In this document: piece after piece, positions 44,164 through 51,144 of the stretch | Position numbering within the stretch: position 1 is the stretch's first letter | How the letters are laid out: the number at the start of each line of letters is the position of its first letter | DNA from: a virus | Virus record (IMG/VR): IMGVR_UViG_3300010885_053065 | Coordinates: 1-64,000 of that record | Length of the DNA stretch: 64,000 bases | Strand: one strand, 5' to 3' | Made by a program: the position numbers and the translations under genes | The notes under the pieces: model-generated | The model's input: only the letters and a program-made list of their open reading frames with translations | The model's database searches: none | Told to the model about the DNA's origin: nothing

Positions 44164-44489
44164 CGATCACATATACTCCAAAGACTAAAGCAGCAGTAGC
44201 AACTAGTTCTCTTACTACTATCTATACTGTACCAAGTGACACTACAACTAGAGTAGAGAAAATTACTATTACAAATGGTGCAACAGCAGGTACAGTCACG
44301 CTTAAATTTTACGATGCAAGTGCTACCACATCTTATTTTTTAGCTTGTAACGCTTATCCAATAGCTGCTAACGCACTAAGGGAAATAGCGGGTGAGATAC
44401 TAGAAACGGGCGATTATCTTCAAATTAGTGCAGCTACTACAACCGATCTGACTGTTAAACTGAACTACGTAGAGGCGGTTGTAAGCTAA
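44160..44489 (+). CDS. Beta-rich tail accessory protein (109 aa)
   Basis: 109 aa rich in Thr, Ser and Ala, with alternating hydrophobic strands (LTTIYTVPSDTTTRVEKITITNGATAGTVTLKFYD). Typical of small tail appendage proteins. Overlaps the tip gene by 4 nt and the next gene by one base. Confidence 0.65.
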   Translation: MTITYTPKTKAAVATSSLTTIYTVPSDTTTRVEKITITNGATAGTVTLKFYDASATTSYFLACNAYPIAANALREIAGEILETGDYLQISAATTTDLTVKLNYVEAVVS

Positions 44490-45265
44490 TGTTTTTAAGA
44501 TCTCCTAGACCTGATTTACTAGAGACTAGAGATAACTTTGGGATTGTGGCAAGTAGTTTAGGTGACAATAATTTAAAAAGCAATTTGCTAAGTTATTGGG
44601 ATCTAACACCTGCCTCTAGTTATAATGATCTAACAAATAATGGTAGTAACTTAACGTTAATTAATTCTCCTAGTGGAGATAATACAAATGGTGTATTATT
44701 AAATGGTACTAATCAATATTTATCGGTTGCTAGTAATTCGTATCTTCAATTTACTAGTAGCGATTTTACTATAGCTGGTTGGATCAATCCAACTTCTTTA
44801 GCTGCCAACGGAAGTTACAATTTTATTGTTTGCCAAGACAATATTGGGGTTGGTAGAAATTGGGGGGTTATTTATGATCCGACTACTGCAGATACTAAAT
44901 TAAATTTTCAAATTTTTAACTCATCTGGATCAGCTTTCTCTGTTAAATCAAACTTTCAACCAACAATAAATAATTGGTATTTTTTAGTTGCAACACACTC
45001 TACCTCTGCAAAAAAAATTACATTTATTGTTTTTGAAGGGTCTACCACTACACCTGTTTACGCAGGTGTAGTGACTTACACAGGAACTTTGGCAACAAAT
45101 TCTTTACTAACTACTTTTGGTTGCGTTTTAATTTCTGGTAGTCCAAATTTTTATTTTAATGGTAGGTTAAAGCAATGGGGTATTTGGTCTAGAACATTAA
45201 CAGGATCAGATATTCTGCAACTGCATAATAGCGGTAATGGGTTATTTTTTTCTTCGCTAGATTAG
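44489..45265 (+). CDS. LamG/concanavalin-like tail fibre protein
   Basis: 258 aa. LLNGTNQYLSVASNSYLQFTSSDFTIAGWINPTS and the C-terminal FNGRLKQWGIWSRTLTGSDILQLHNSGNG are typical of LamG-like jelly-roll domains that bind glycans. Probably a receptor-binding appendage. It ends 9 bp from the convergent csf1 stop. Confidence 0.85.
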   Translation: MFLRSPRPDLLETRDNFGIVASSLGDNNLKSNLLSYWDLTPASSYNDLTNNGSNLTLINSPSGDNTNGVLLNGTNQYLSVASNSYLQFTSSDFTIAGWINPTSLAANGSYNFIVCQDNIGVGRNWGVIYDPTTADTKLNFQIFNSSGSAFSVKSNFQPTINNWYFLVATHSTSAKKITFIVFEGSTTTPVYAGVVTYTGTLATNSLLTTFGCVLISGSPNFYFNGRLKQWGIWSRTLTGSDILQLHNSGNGLFFSSLD

Positions 45266-45273
45266 AGTTAATA

Positions 45274-45960
45274 TTAATCAACATCTGATTGGTTGGATTG
45301 AGCAATATAAGAGATTAACTCAAGAAATCTACCACCACGCTTAGTAGATATCAATTGCTCTGTTGAGTGAAAATCTAATACTGAGTAGAGTTTAAATAGA
45401 TTCTGAGATTTGTAGACACCTGATAGTATCTCTGTCTTAGTGCATCCAAGAGACATTAACAGTTCAAAATAACCTAAAAACTCTATTAGCTCTTGTCTAT
45501 TTATAGTAAGTAGATTTATCTCAAAAAGTACAGGAAATATTTCTCTACTATTAGCTTCTTTAGCTAAGAATAAAATATGCTTTTGTCCAGATTCAGCTAT
45601 AGCAATAGTAAAAGGCGGTTCAGGAGGGTTAACAAGCCATTCTCTAATCTGTGGTCTTGTGGGTAAGTCGGTTACTCTATCACCTTCAATCTTAGGGTAA
45701 GACTCTTTCTCTGAAATTAACCAAGACCAACAACGACCAAATAATAGTACTTCTTTTTGACTATGTGGATTATAGTATTTAAGTCTTAGAGGGATAACGT
45801 AATGACAACGATCACATAACTTATCAGAGGTTGGAGACTTAGCTGAACTGTGAGCCGTGAAACTGTCTTTTAGTATTCCTTCTTTAGGTTTGGTGGCAGG
45901 AATTGAACCACAGAGATAGCATGAGTCTTTTATTTTAGTGTCACTAGTCACGTCACTCAC
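45274..45960 (-). CDS. csf1: Csf1-like large subunit of type IV CRISPR-Cas
   Basis: 228 aa. Two CxxC pairs, CYLC (Cys14, Cys17) and CDRC (Cys49, Cys52), frame the segment IPATKPKEGILKDSFTAHSSAK, the pattern of Csf1 (CxLCG ... F.D...A ... CxxC). The rest is alpha/beta without a nuclease motif. Csf1 is the Cas8-like subunit of type IV complexes. The start codon (GTG) lies within a CRISPR-repeat-like sequence, and a truncated copy of its 5' end is found at 47220-47297, so the N-terminus was rebuilt by recombination. It overlaps the upstream gene by 4 nt. Confidence 0.8.
   Translation of the reverse strand: MSDVTSDTKIKDSCYLCGSIPATKPKEGILKDSFTAHSSAKSPTSDKLCDRCHYVIPLRLKYYNPHSQKEVLLFGRCWSWLISEKESYPKIEGDRVTDLPTRPQIREWLVNPPEPPFTIAIAESGQKHILFLAKEANSREIFPVLFEINLLTINRQELIEFLGYFELLMSLGCTKTEILSGVYKSQNLFKLYSVLDFHSTEQLISTKRGGRFLELISYIAQSNQSDVD
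45868..45929. repeat. csf1 5'-end duplication, intact copy
   Basis: 62 bp matching 47233-47294 at 58 positions. It covers the CYLCG zinc-finger codons of csf1. Confidence 0.85.
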
Positions 45961-46046
45961 CTTGGCTTTGGTAATAGTTCTCTTGGAGAGTTGGGAGATT
46001 TGTGTGCTATGTCACTAAACACGACACTTGCCTTGGCTTTGGTAAT
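45940..46046 (+). CRISPR. Degenerate CRISPR unit: repeats D1 and D2 with a 35-nt spacer
   Basis: D1 (45940-45975) and D2 (46011-46046) match each other at 31 of 36 positions and match the array repeat at 17193 at 25 and 28 of 36, in the same plus-strand orientation. The 35-nt gap is a normal spacer length. Both repeats also lie inside coding frames: D1 carries the csf1 start and the end of the 120-aa gene, D2 its C-terminal codons. Confidence 0.7.
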
Positions 46047-46319
46047 ACTAAAATTGTGAACTGCATAAAGAGAAGTGACATCCTCAAAAATGATTTTCTC
46101 TTTAATTTTGAGATCTTCTAGGCTATCGTAATCTACAGGCTCTCCATCTTCGGTGAGCAAGAATATATCCTGAGCGCCTATTCTGAGTGCATAAACTACA
46201 TCAGGACGACTAGGCAGTGAGACGCTGTAAAGGGTATATTGTCCCATACTAATAAGGCTTAAAACAGCATCTGGGAGTTTACTGAGACGACTTTTTGGGA
46301 TGGACGAAGTGGTGATCAT
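45957..46319 (-). CDS. Hypothetical protein ending in CRISPR-repeat sequence (120 aa)
   Basis: 120 aa. The first ~90 residues form an alpha/beta domain of unknown family (YTLYSVSLPSRPDVVYALRIG). The last ~30 residues (ITKAKASVVFSDIAHKSPNSP...) are translated from the degenerate repeats D2 and D1 and their spacer. The native C-terminus was probably replaced when repeat DNA moved in. Overlaps csf1 by 4 nt. Confidence 0.5.
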   Translation of the reverse strand: MITTSSIPKSRLSKLPDAVLSLISMGQYTLYSVSLPSRPDVVYALRIGAQDIFLLTEDGEPVDYDSLEDLKIKEKIIFEDVTSLYAVHNFSITKAKASVVFSDIAHKSPNSPRELLPKPR

Positions 46320-46496
46320 GGCTCTATCCTCTCTTTATTAGCTAATCTCAAAGTTGTAACAGATTACCAACTTGTTACCAAAAGATGATGGTGGCTAAAG
46401 TGAAGTAAATGGGTATTAATGGTTAACTAAGCATTATGCTCAATTTATGGATTACATTCTACCTACAATCTAGCTCACTAAAAATATTTATTTCTG

Positions 46497-46532
46497 GTCA
46501 CTAAACGCGTCACTTACCTTGGCTTTAGCAGT
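46497..46532 (+). repeat. Degenerate CRISPR repeat D3
   Basis: 36 bp, 23 of 36 identical to the array repeat and closer to D2 (shares GTCACTAAAC and CCTTGGCTTT). Lies between two small genes. The flanking stretch 46320-46496 shows no gene. Confidence 0.6.
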
Positions 46533-46546
46533 AGCCTGTCTTTAGT

Positions 46547-46807
46547 TCAAGAGTAGATCAATTCAGCTATTCGTTTTTCCTCAGCCAGAAATTTTAATAA
46601 GTTATCGGGAAGCGGAACAGCTTGTAACTCAATCCAGTACAAACAATGTCTTGGCGCAAATTCTATATCACGATCTGTAGAAGATCCTACGGGAAAGCCA
46701 TTCATGTCTAAATATCTCAACACATCAAACAACTCCTCTTTGTCTTTTGTCCTAAATATCAACTTTGAAGAATTGCGAGGTGACTGCAAATATATTTCAT
46801 ACATCAT
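46547..46807 (-). CDS. Hypothetical protein (86 aa)
   Basis: 86 aa with a compact alpha/beta pattern (MMYEIYLQSPRNSSKLIFRTKDKEELFDVLRYLDMNG). No recognised family. It sits between a degenerate CRISPR repeat and a tnpB remnant, so it may be cargo of the decayed module. Confidence 0.5.
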   Translation of the reverse strand: MMYEIYLQSPRNSSKLIFRTKDKEELFDVLRYLDMNGFPVGSSTDRDIEFAPRHCLYWIELQAVPLPDNLLKFLAEEKRIAELIYS

Positions 46808-46809
46808 TT

Positions 46810-47150
46810 TTACCTTAATAGATGATAAACTTTATTGTTACACAACAAAAAACTTTTACCTATTTTCTCCAAACCTTTATTTAATATGTTGATTGCTGCA
46901 TTTTGATCCCTATCTAAAACACATTGACAGTGTGGGCATTGATGCAGTCTTACACTTAAAAGTTTTGGCACTTTTTCACCGCAACTTGAGCAATTCTGAG
47001 AAGTGTTGTGGGGGTTAACTTCTATTACTTGAACTCCAAACTTAGAAGCTATTTCCTTTAGTCTTAAAACAAAATAACCCCATGCTGCATTAGAAATAGC
47101 TTTAGAAGGATTTTCACAGTAAATTTTTGCATAACAGGATCGGTAGAGCC
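46810..47150 (-). pseudogene. C-terminal remnant of a tnpB gene
   Basis: About 113 codons: YCENPSKAISNAAWGYFVLR ... NPHNTSQNCSSCGEK ... CPHCQCVLDRDQNAAINIL, then a stop. The zinc ribbon and last RuvC motif are kept; the RuvC-I and II parts and the start are missing. The ribbon marks it as ordinary TnpB rather than the Cas12-like type at 17781. It lies in the interval between csf1 and the csf1 5' fragment. Confidence 0.8.
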
Positions 47151-47219
47151 AAAACTTTTTTCATATGACACTCCGATAGTTTTTATTAGCGAGAAATCAA
47201 AAAGCCTAGAGTAATCTAG

Positions 47220-47297
47220 GCTGATAGTGTGGTTTAGTATTCCTTCTTTAGATTTGGTGGCAGGAATCGAACCACAAAGATAGCAAGAGTCTTTCAC
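47220..47297 (-). pseudogene. Truncated csf1 5' end
   Basis: GTG KDSCYLCGSIPATKSKEGIL matches residues 11-30 of Csf1 and then diverges. This is probably the original csf1 start, left behind when the intervening 1.3 kb entered. Confidence 0.75.
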
Positions 47298-47311
47298 GCA
47301 ATCTACAAATA

Positions 47312-47671
47312 TTATTTAAGTTTTTTCTCTATTGTAGTGGTGATGGTCTGATTGATAATCATAAGCTCTTTCTTGTTTTCGGTAATAGTTATAGTATGTT
47401 TGGTATCTTCTCTTACAGAATTTACTTCTGTATCATCTCTATTGGTATTAATAACTTTTTTAGAATAATCTACATCATACTCAATTCTTTTTATGTTGCA
47501 TGTTTTAGGTTGTAAATTACAACTGGGTTGAATACTGGTAGAGCATCTATTTAAATTTGATATTTTGCAAGCTGGCGTGTTTTTAAGAGTCTCAAGATCT
47601 TCTGCTAGCACACTATTTGTATTTACTTCTAATGCAATAAAAAGTAATAAAATAAACAATGAAATACGCAT
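47312..47671 (-). CDS. Secreted Cys-containing protein (119 aa)
   Basis: A clear signal peptide (MRISLFILLLFIALEVNTNSVLA, cleavage near residue 23) is followed by a ~95-aa extracytoplasmic domain with four Cys (ACKIS, RCST, SCNL, TCNI) and Thr/Asn-rich strands. An exported protein within a CRISPR-Cas operon is unexpected. It may be an unrelated lysogenic-conversion gene. Confidence 0.6.
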   Translation of the reverse strand: MRISLFILLLFIALEVNTNSVLAEDLETLKNTPACKISNLNRCSTSIQPSCNLQPKTCNIKRIEYDVDYSKKVINTNRDDTEVNSVREDTKHTITITENKKELMIINQTITTTIEKKLK

Positions 47672-47789
47672 AAGTTAAACCCCTGTTTCTTTATGATTTA
47701 TTAATATTTTAACAACAAAATATAGTTTTCTGTATACACTTTTCATTGTTTTAAGATATTCTCGTTTTATATTTAATAGTTCCGATAAT

Positions 47790-48374
47790 TTAAACAAACA
47801 CTCCACAACCTAACTTGTGTTTACCGCCAATACCTGACACTTGAAGCTTAATAGAATCTTCTTTACTTAAGTTAAATGCTTTAGCTTTAAACCCTACTAC
47901 AGTATAATTCCTCTCACTTCTTGGGATGCGTATTGTCAGTCTTTCTAATACTTCAATATCTGCTTTAATCTCTAACTTATCTAGTTGTTTATCTGCTGCT
48001 ATTTTAAATAGCTCTGGAGTGACAGCATTCTTGATTACAACCAATCTAGCTATTAACTCTGTTTTACCTTCTAGCATCCTATATAAAGGGTTTCCTAGCC
48101 TTATTTGGTAGCGCATTATCTTAAGGTTAGAGTCTTTAAGTTTAGTAAATAACTTGGCGTTATCTATAGTTGTTCTGATTAACAAAGTAGATTTATCTGT
48201 TAATTTAATCTCTCCATTGTTGTTAGGGAGTCCAGTTATTGTGTTAATAAAAACTTCCTCTAGACTATGGAGTTCTTGTATTTTTGAACACAAAGCAGAG
48301 TATAGATAATAATTATGGTCAGCATAGAGAGACTGACCATAAACAGGGAATAGAATATCAACAAATTGAGACAA
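47790..48374 (-). CDS. cas6: Cas6 family endoribonuclease, Cmx6-like
   Basis: 194 aa. The N-terminal VDILFPVYGQSLYADHNYYLYSAL and C-terminal SGIGGKHKLGCGVFV (181-194) are the characteristic ends of Cmx6/Cas6: an RRM-type start and the glycine-rich loop. Cas6 cleaves CRISPR repeat RNA to make crRNAs. Type IV-B loci normally lack cas6, so its presence suggests this complex can be loaded with processed guides, perhaps from repeats of the D/R family. A catalytic His cannot be assigned with confidence. Confidence 0.8.
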   Translation of the reverse strand: MSQFVDILFPVYGQSLYADHNYYLYSALCSKIQELHSLEEVFINTITGLPNNNGEIKLTDKSTLLIRTTIDNAKLFTKLKDSNLKIMRYQIRLGNPLYRMLEGKTELIARLVVIKNAVTPELFKIAADKQLDKLEIKADIEVLERLTIRIPRSERNYTVVGFKAKAFNLSKEDSIKLQVSGIGGKHKLGCGVFV

Positions 48375-48393
48375 GTTAAATTAATTTCTCCAG

Positions 48394-49161
48394 TTACTGT
48401 AGAGACAAACTAACCAAGTTAAGTTTGTCTCTAGTCTCGTTCAAATCTTTTTCTATGTAATCTGAGACTGGAAAATCACTAAAAATATCAACAGAGTTTA
48501 CTCCTATATTCCAAGCTTTAACAATGCGCTCAGTTTTAAAATAATCAACTCCTTGTGCTTCTAAAAATATCTGTAGTTGCTCCAACAATAGAATAGGAGG
48601 ATTGCAGCGATTTATCATTCCTTCTTCAAAAGCAATTATTTCTAGTTCTCCTTGTACTGTAGTAGGAACATCTAGTAATATATGGTGAAAATCATGAACC
48701 AAGATATAGCTAGACGGAAACATTGATGGTTTATCTACTGTTGCTACGTTTCCATTATTTTGATAATACTGGTGTAGAGCATATCCTACTGTTCCCTTCT
48801 TACAAAAAGGAAGTTTTTTAAAAAGTTTTATATTTTCTGGGTTAGGAGTTAATGATTCTAAGAAATAGCTTTTGAGTCCAATTAATTTATCTTTTAAAGA
48901 CATAAAAGGCAATATTTTTGGCATTGTTTGTGTCCTTAAAGTACAAGTTGGTCTTACGTATTCAAACCTTATTCGGCTAAAGATCTGCCATAAATTAGCA
49001 GAAGTAACACCTAGTAAATTAACTGGTGTCAGTAAACTTACTACATCGATTTCTGGTTTAACTAATTTAATAATTTCTTCTCTATTTTCTGCTTGAATAA
49101 TTCGATTAAATAGATTATTATCGGTCAAAACTTGTTCAAGAAAATTAAGTTCAACAGTCAT
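48394..49161 (-). CDS. Coq4-family protein in CRISPR operon
   Basis: 255 aa with the Coq4 metal-site signature HDxxHx11E seen exactly: His156, Asp157, His160, Glu172 in LVHDFHHILLDVPTTVQGE. Coq4 acts in ubiquinone synthesis in eukaryotes and some bacteria, but cyanobacteria use plastoquinone, so another role is likely. It overlaps cysH by 11 nt, which ties it to the CRISPR operon. Confidence 0.75.
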   Translation of the reverse strand: MTVELNFLEQVLTDNNLFNRIIQAENREEIIKLVKPEIDVVSLLTPVNLLGVTSANLWQIFSRIRFEYVRPTCTLRTQTMPKILPFMSLKDKLIGLKSYFLESLTPNPENIKLFKKLPFCKKGTVGYALHQYYQNNGNVATVDKPSMFPSSYILVHDFHHILLDVPTTVQGELEIIAFEEGMINRCNPPILLLEQLQIFLEAQGVDYFKTERIVKAWNIGVNSVDIFSDFPVSDYIEKDLNETRDKLNLVSLSLQ

Positions 49162-49882
49162 AAAATGCCTCAGTTACATTCTGTTTTAAATATGAGTATA
49201 ACATAGGATTAAATCGCTTCATGTTCTCTAAAGAGGTTTTCTGTAAGGATTTGTTTTTGTTAGCAGAATACCAATAATTAGCATGAGCATTGGTTCTACT
49301 TGTTTTACGGTCTAATTTGTCATACAAGTCCAAGTAAGGAATATCATAATAAAAAAGATAAGCCCAAACATCCTGCCATGACCACCATGCAAGAGGACAT
49401 ACTCTATAGTATCCTTTATGTTTTCCTGTTTGGTATTGATGAATTAACCCGTATTTTTTTAGAGATCTTCTTCTATTAATACTTTCTTCTGCTCTTAGCC
49501 CAACAAAAGCCACACTGTAATCAACTACTGCATTTATCCTGTCTTGGACTGTATCAGAAGTAGCAGCATTCTCTTTTTGAGCTTTAATATCTAAATACTT
49601 AGTTGGAAATTTCTCACAATACCTAGAGATTGTTTCCGAGTAATTAGAAACATAATCTTGCTCTATTGAGCTATAACAAACTGCAGCAATATCAGGTTTA
49701 ATTTGTTGGCAAAGGTGCAACATTACGGTTGAATCTTTGCCCCAACTAATAGCTACATAAGAGTCACCAATCTCTAGAGCTTCAGAAATTATTTGCTTGG
49801 ATTTCTCTACTCTTTTTTTAAAGCTATCTAGTAGCGCATAACCTCTATAGGCTTGATATTCTGGATCATCTTTTAAAAGCAA
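49151..49882 (-). CDS. cysH: CysH-like protein of type IV-B CRISPR-Cas
   Basis: 243 aa PP-loop ATPase/PAPS-reductase-fold protein: ISWGKDSTVML (45-55) is the nucleotide loop and VGLRAEESINRRRSL the substrate-site motif shared with PAPS reductase and DndC. cysH-like genes are the established accessory partner of type IV-B loci; their function is unresolved. It lies 3 bp from the csf3-like gene. Confidence 0.85.
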   Translation of the reverse strand: MLLKDDPEYQAYRGYALLDSFKKRVEKSKQIISEALEIGDSYVAISWGKDSTVMLHLCQQIKPDIAAVCYSSIEQDYVSNYSETISRYCEKFPTKYLDIKAQKENAATSDTVQDRINAVVDYSVAFVGLRAEESINRRRSLKKYGLIHQYQTGKHKGYYRVCPLAWWSWQDVWAYLFYYDIPYLDLYDKLDRKTSRTNAHANYWYSANKNKSLQKTSLENMKRFNPMLYSYLKQNVTEAFYDC

Positions 49883-49885
49883 CTG

Positions 49886-50584
49886 TCAATTAGCATTGGT
49901 TTTTAACCTAGGCTTCTCCTTAATCTGTCTTACATTGTCTTTTGGTATATAACACAGTACTTGATTCTGATGCATCCATGATGGTGTTTTCCAAGCCACA
50001 ACCATCATGTCATGCACCTCTAAATCTAGTTGCTGTGCCATCTCTAAAGGAATTGGTCTTGTGACACGTCTTTCTTTCTCAAACGACCAGTCATAGTCAA
50101 TTTCTTTAACTGACCACTCAGAGACATAAGCAAAGCCGTAGGATCTCTTTTTCCCTAAGTGAGTAACTGTAGATAGAGCTAACTTTATCTGCTCTTTATC
50201 TCCTACTACAAACCAGTCAATCCTTTCAGTAAGCTTCAAGAATAGAGGTAGATCATAAGACTTGAATTGACCATCTGAGCCAGAAAACTTAGCCTTCTTC
50301 TTACCCCAATCAAGATGCTCACTTTGATAATCCCACCGTTTTCTATATCTATCAGTACTCTCTATAGAGTATAAGTAGTGAGGACTAGAAGCTTGATAGA
50401 AACCTAGTTCATGCTTTTTAATTGGTAACTCAATCTCAGTTAAAGTCTCAAAGGTTACGTTAGTGTCAAGTCTACCAGTTGATTCTCTAACTGAGTACTC
50501 TATTATCCCTGTGATATCAGGAGAAAGATTGTCTGTTACAGCAATAGGTCTAGCTAGATTAGCTGTTATTTGTAAAGGAATCAT
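49886..50584 (-). CDS. csf3: Csf3 (Cas5-like) subunit
   Basis: 232 aa. An N-terminal RAMP-type strand (MIPLQITANLARPIAVTDN) and a glycine-containing GKKRSYGFAYVSEW loop near the middle fit Csf3, the Cas5-like subunit that caps the crRNA 5' handle. Gene order next to cysH and csf2 supports it. Overlaps the upstream gene by 4 nt. Confidence 0.75.
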   Translation of the reverse strand: MIPLQITANLARPIAVTDNLSPDITGIIEYSVRESTGRLDTNVTFETLTEIELPIKKHELGFYQASSPHYLYSIESTDRYRKRWDYQSEHLDWGKKKAKFSGSDGQFKSYDLPLFLKLTERIDWFVVGDKEQIKLALSTVTHLGKKRSYGFAYVSEWSVKEIDYDWSFEKERRVTRPIPLEMAQQLDLEVHDMMVVAWKTPSWMHQNQVLCYIPKDNVRQIKEKPRLKTNAN

Positions 50585-51144
50585 GGCTTACTTAAATCCA
50601 ATTGATTACAAAGTTTATCTATTACCAAGTGATAAACAGTACCACTAGAGCCAGACTCATGTGTGTTAATTAATAGTTCAACTAAAGCAAAAAAACTTAA
50701 AGGTCCTTGAAGCGTTACGTCCAACTGCAAAGAAGAAATAACATTTTTTATCTTCTCAGCAAGAACGTTTAGTAGACACTTTTTAATCGAGATTCTTGAT
50801 GGCTCAAAAAGATGTACTGATAGATAAATATAGGCAGCAACTAGGTCAATTAGTGAGTGTTCTTCTGACTCAATATCAGTTGCTTCTGTTGTGGATAATA
50901 CTGATTCAATTGTTGTCATTTCTACCTGATTAATTATTTCTATTTGTTGTGATTCTTCTATTTTATCAATTGTCTCTTCTTGCTCAGTAATCCCAATACC
51001 GTGCTCATTTAGATATTTCAAATACCAATTACGCATCGTTTTAGGAGGAACCAAAGGGAAATCTTTATAAAGTCTTCTAGGTTGACTTCCATTTCTAAAC
51101 CTATTTAATATCTCTGACTTGTACTTGTCTCCTCTACTAGCCAT
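50581..51144 (-). CDS. TerS-like HTH fused to a helical (Cas11-like) domain
   Basis: 187 aa. Residues 1-50 (RGDKYKSEILNRFRNG ... LVPPKTMRNWYLKYLNE) are a close relative of the HTH in the phage terminase small subunit at 25213. After an acidic linker (~50-95), residues ~95-187 are all helical (LVAAYIYLSVHLFEP ... CLLNVLAEKIKNVI), the size and character of a Cas11 small subunit of type IV-B. The Cas11 assignment rests on position and fold type only. Confidence 0.6.
   Translation of the reverse strand: MASRGDKYKSEILNRFRNGSQPRRLYKDFPLVPPKTMRNWYLKYLNEHGIGITEQEETIDKIEESQQIEIINQVEMTTIESVLSTTEATDIESEEHSLIDLVAAYIYLSVHLFEPSRISIKKCLLNVLAEKIKNVISSLQLDVTLQGPLSFFALVELLINTHESGSSGTVYHLVIDKLCNQLDLSKP

Noticed and set aside
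46373-46393. GTTACCAAAAGATGATGG as an anti-repeat for the D repeats.
   Set aside because: Only the first nine or ten bases match the repeat complement, which is within chance for this AT-rich region.
46810-47150. A second intact Cas12-like effector next to the D repeats.
   Set aside because: Only the C-terminal third exists, RuvC-I and II are missing, and the zinc ribbon marks it as ordinary TnpB.
47258-47276. TGGCAGGAATCGAACCAC resembles the T-arm end of a minus-strand tRNA gene.
   Set aside because: It is the codons of the Csf1 zinc-finger segment (CGSIPAT), repeated in the intact csf1 at 45895-45912; no cloverleaf can be completed.
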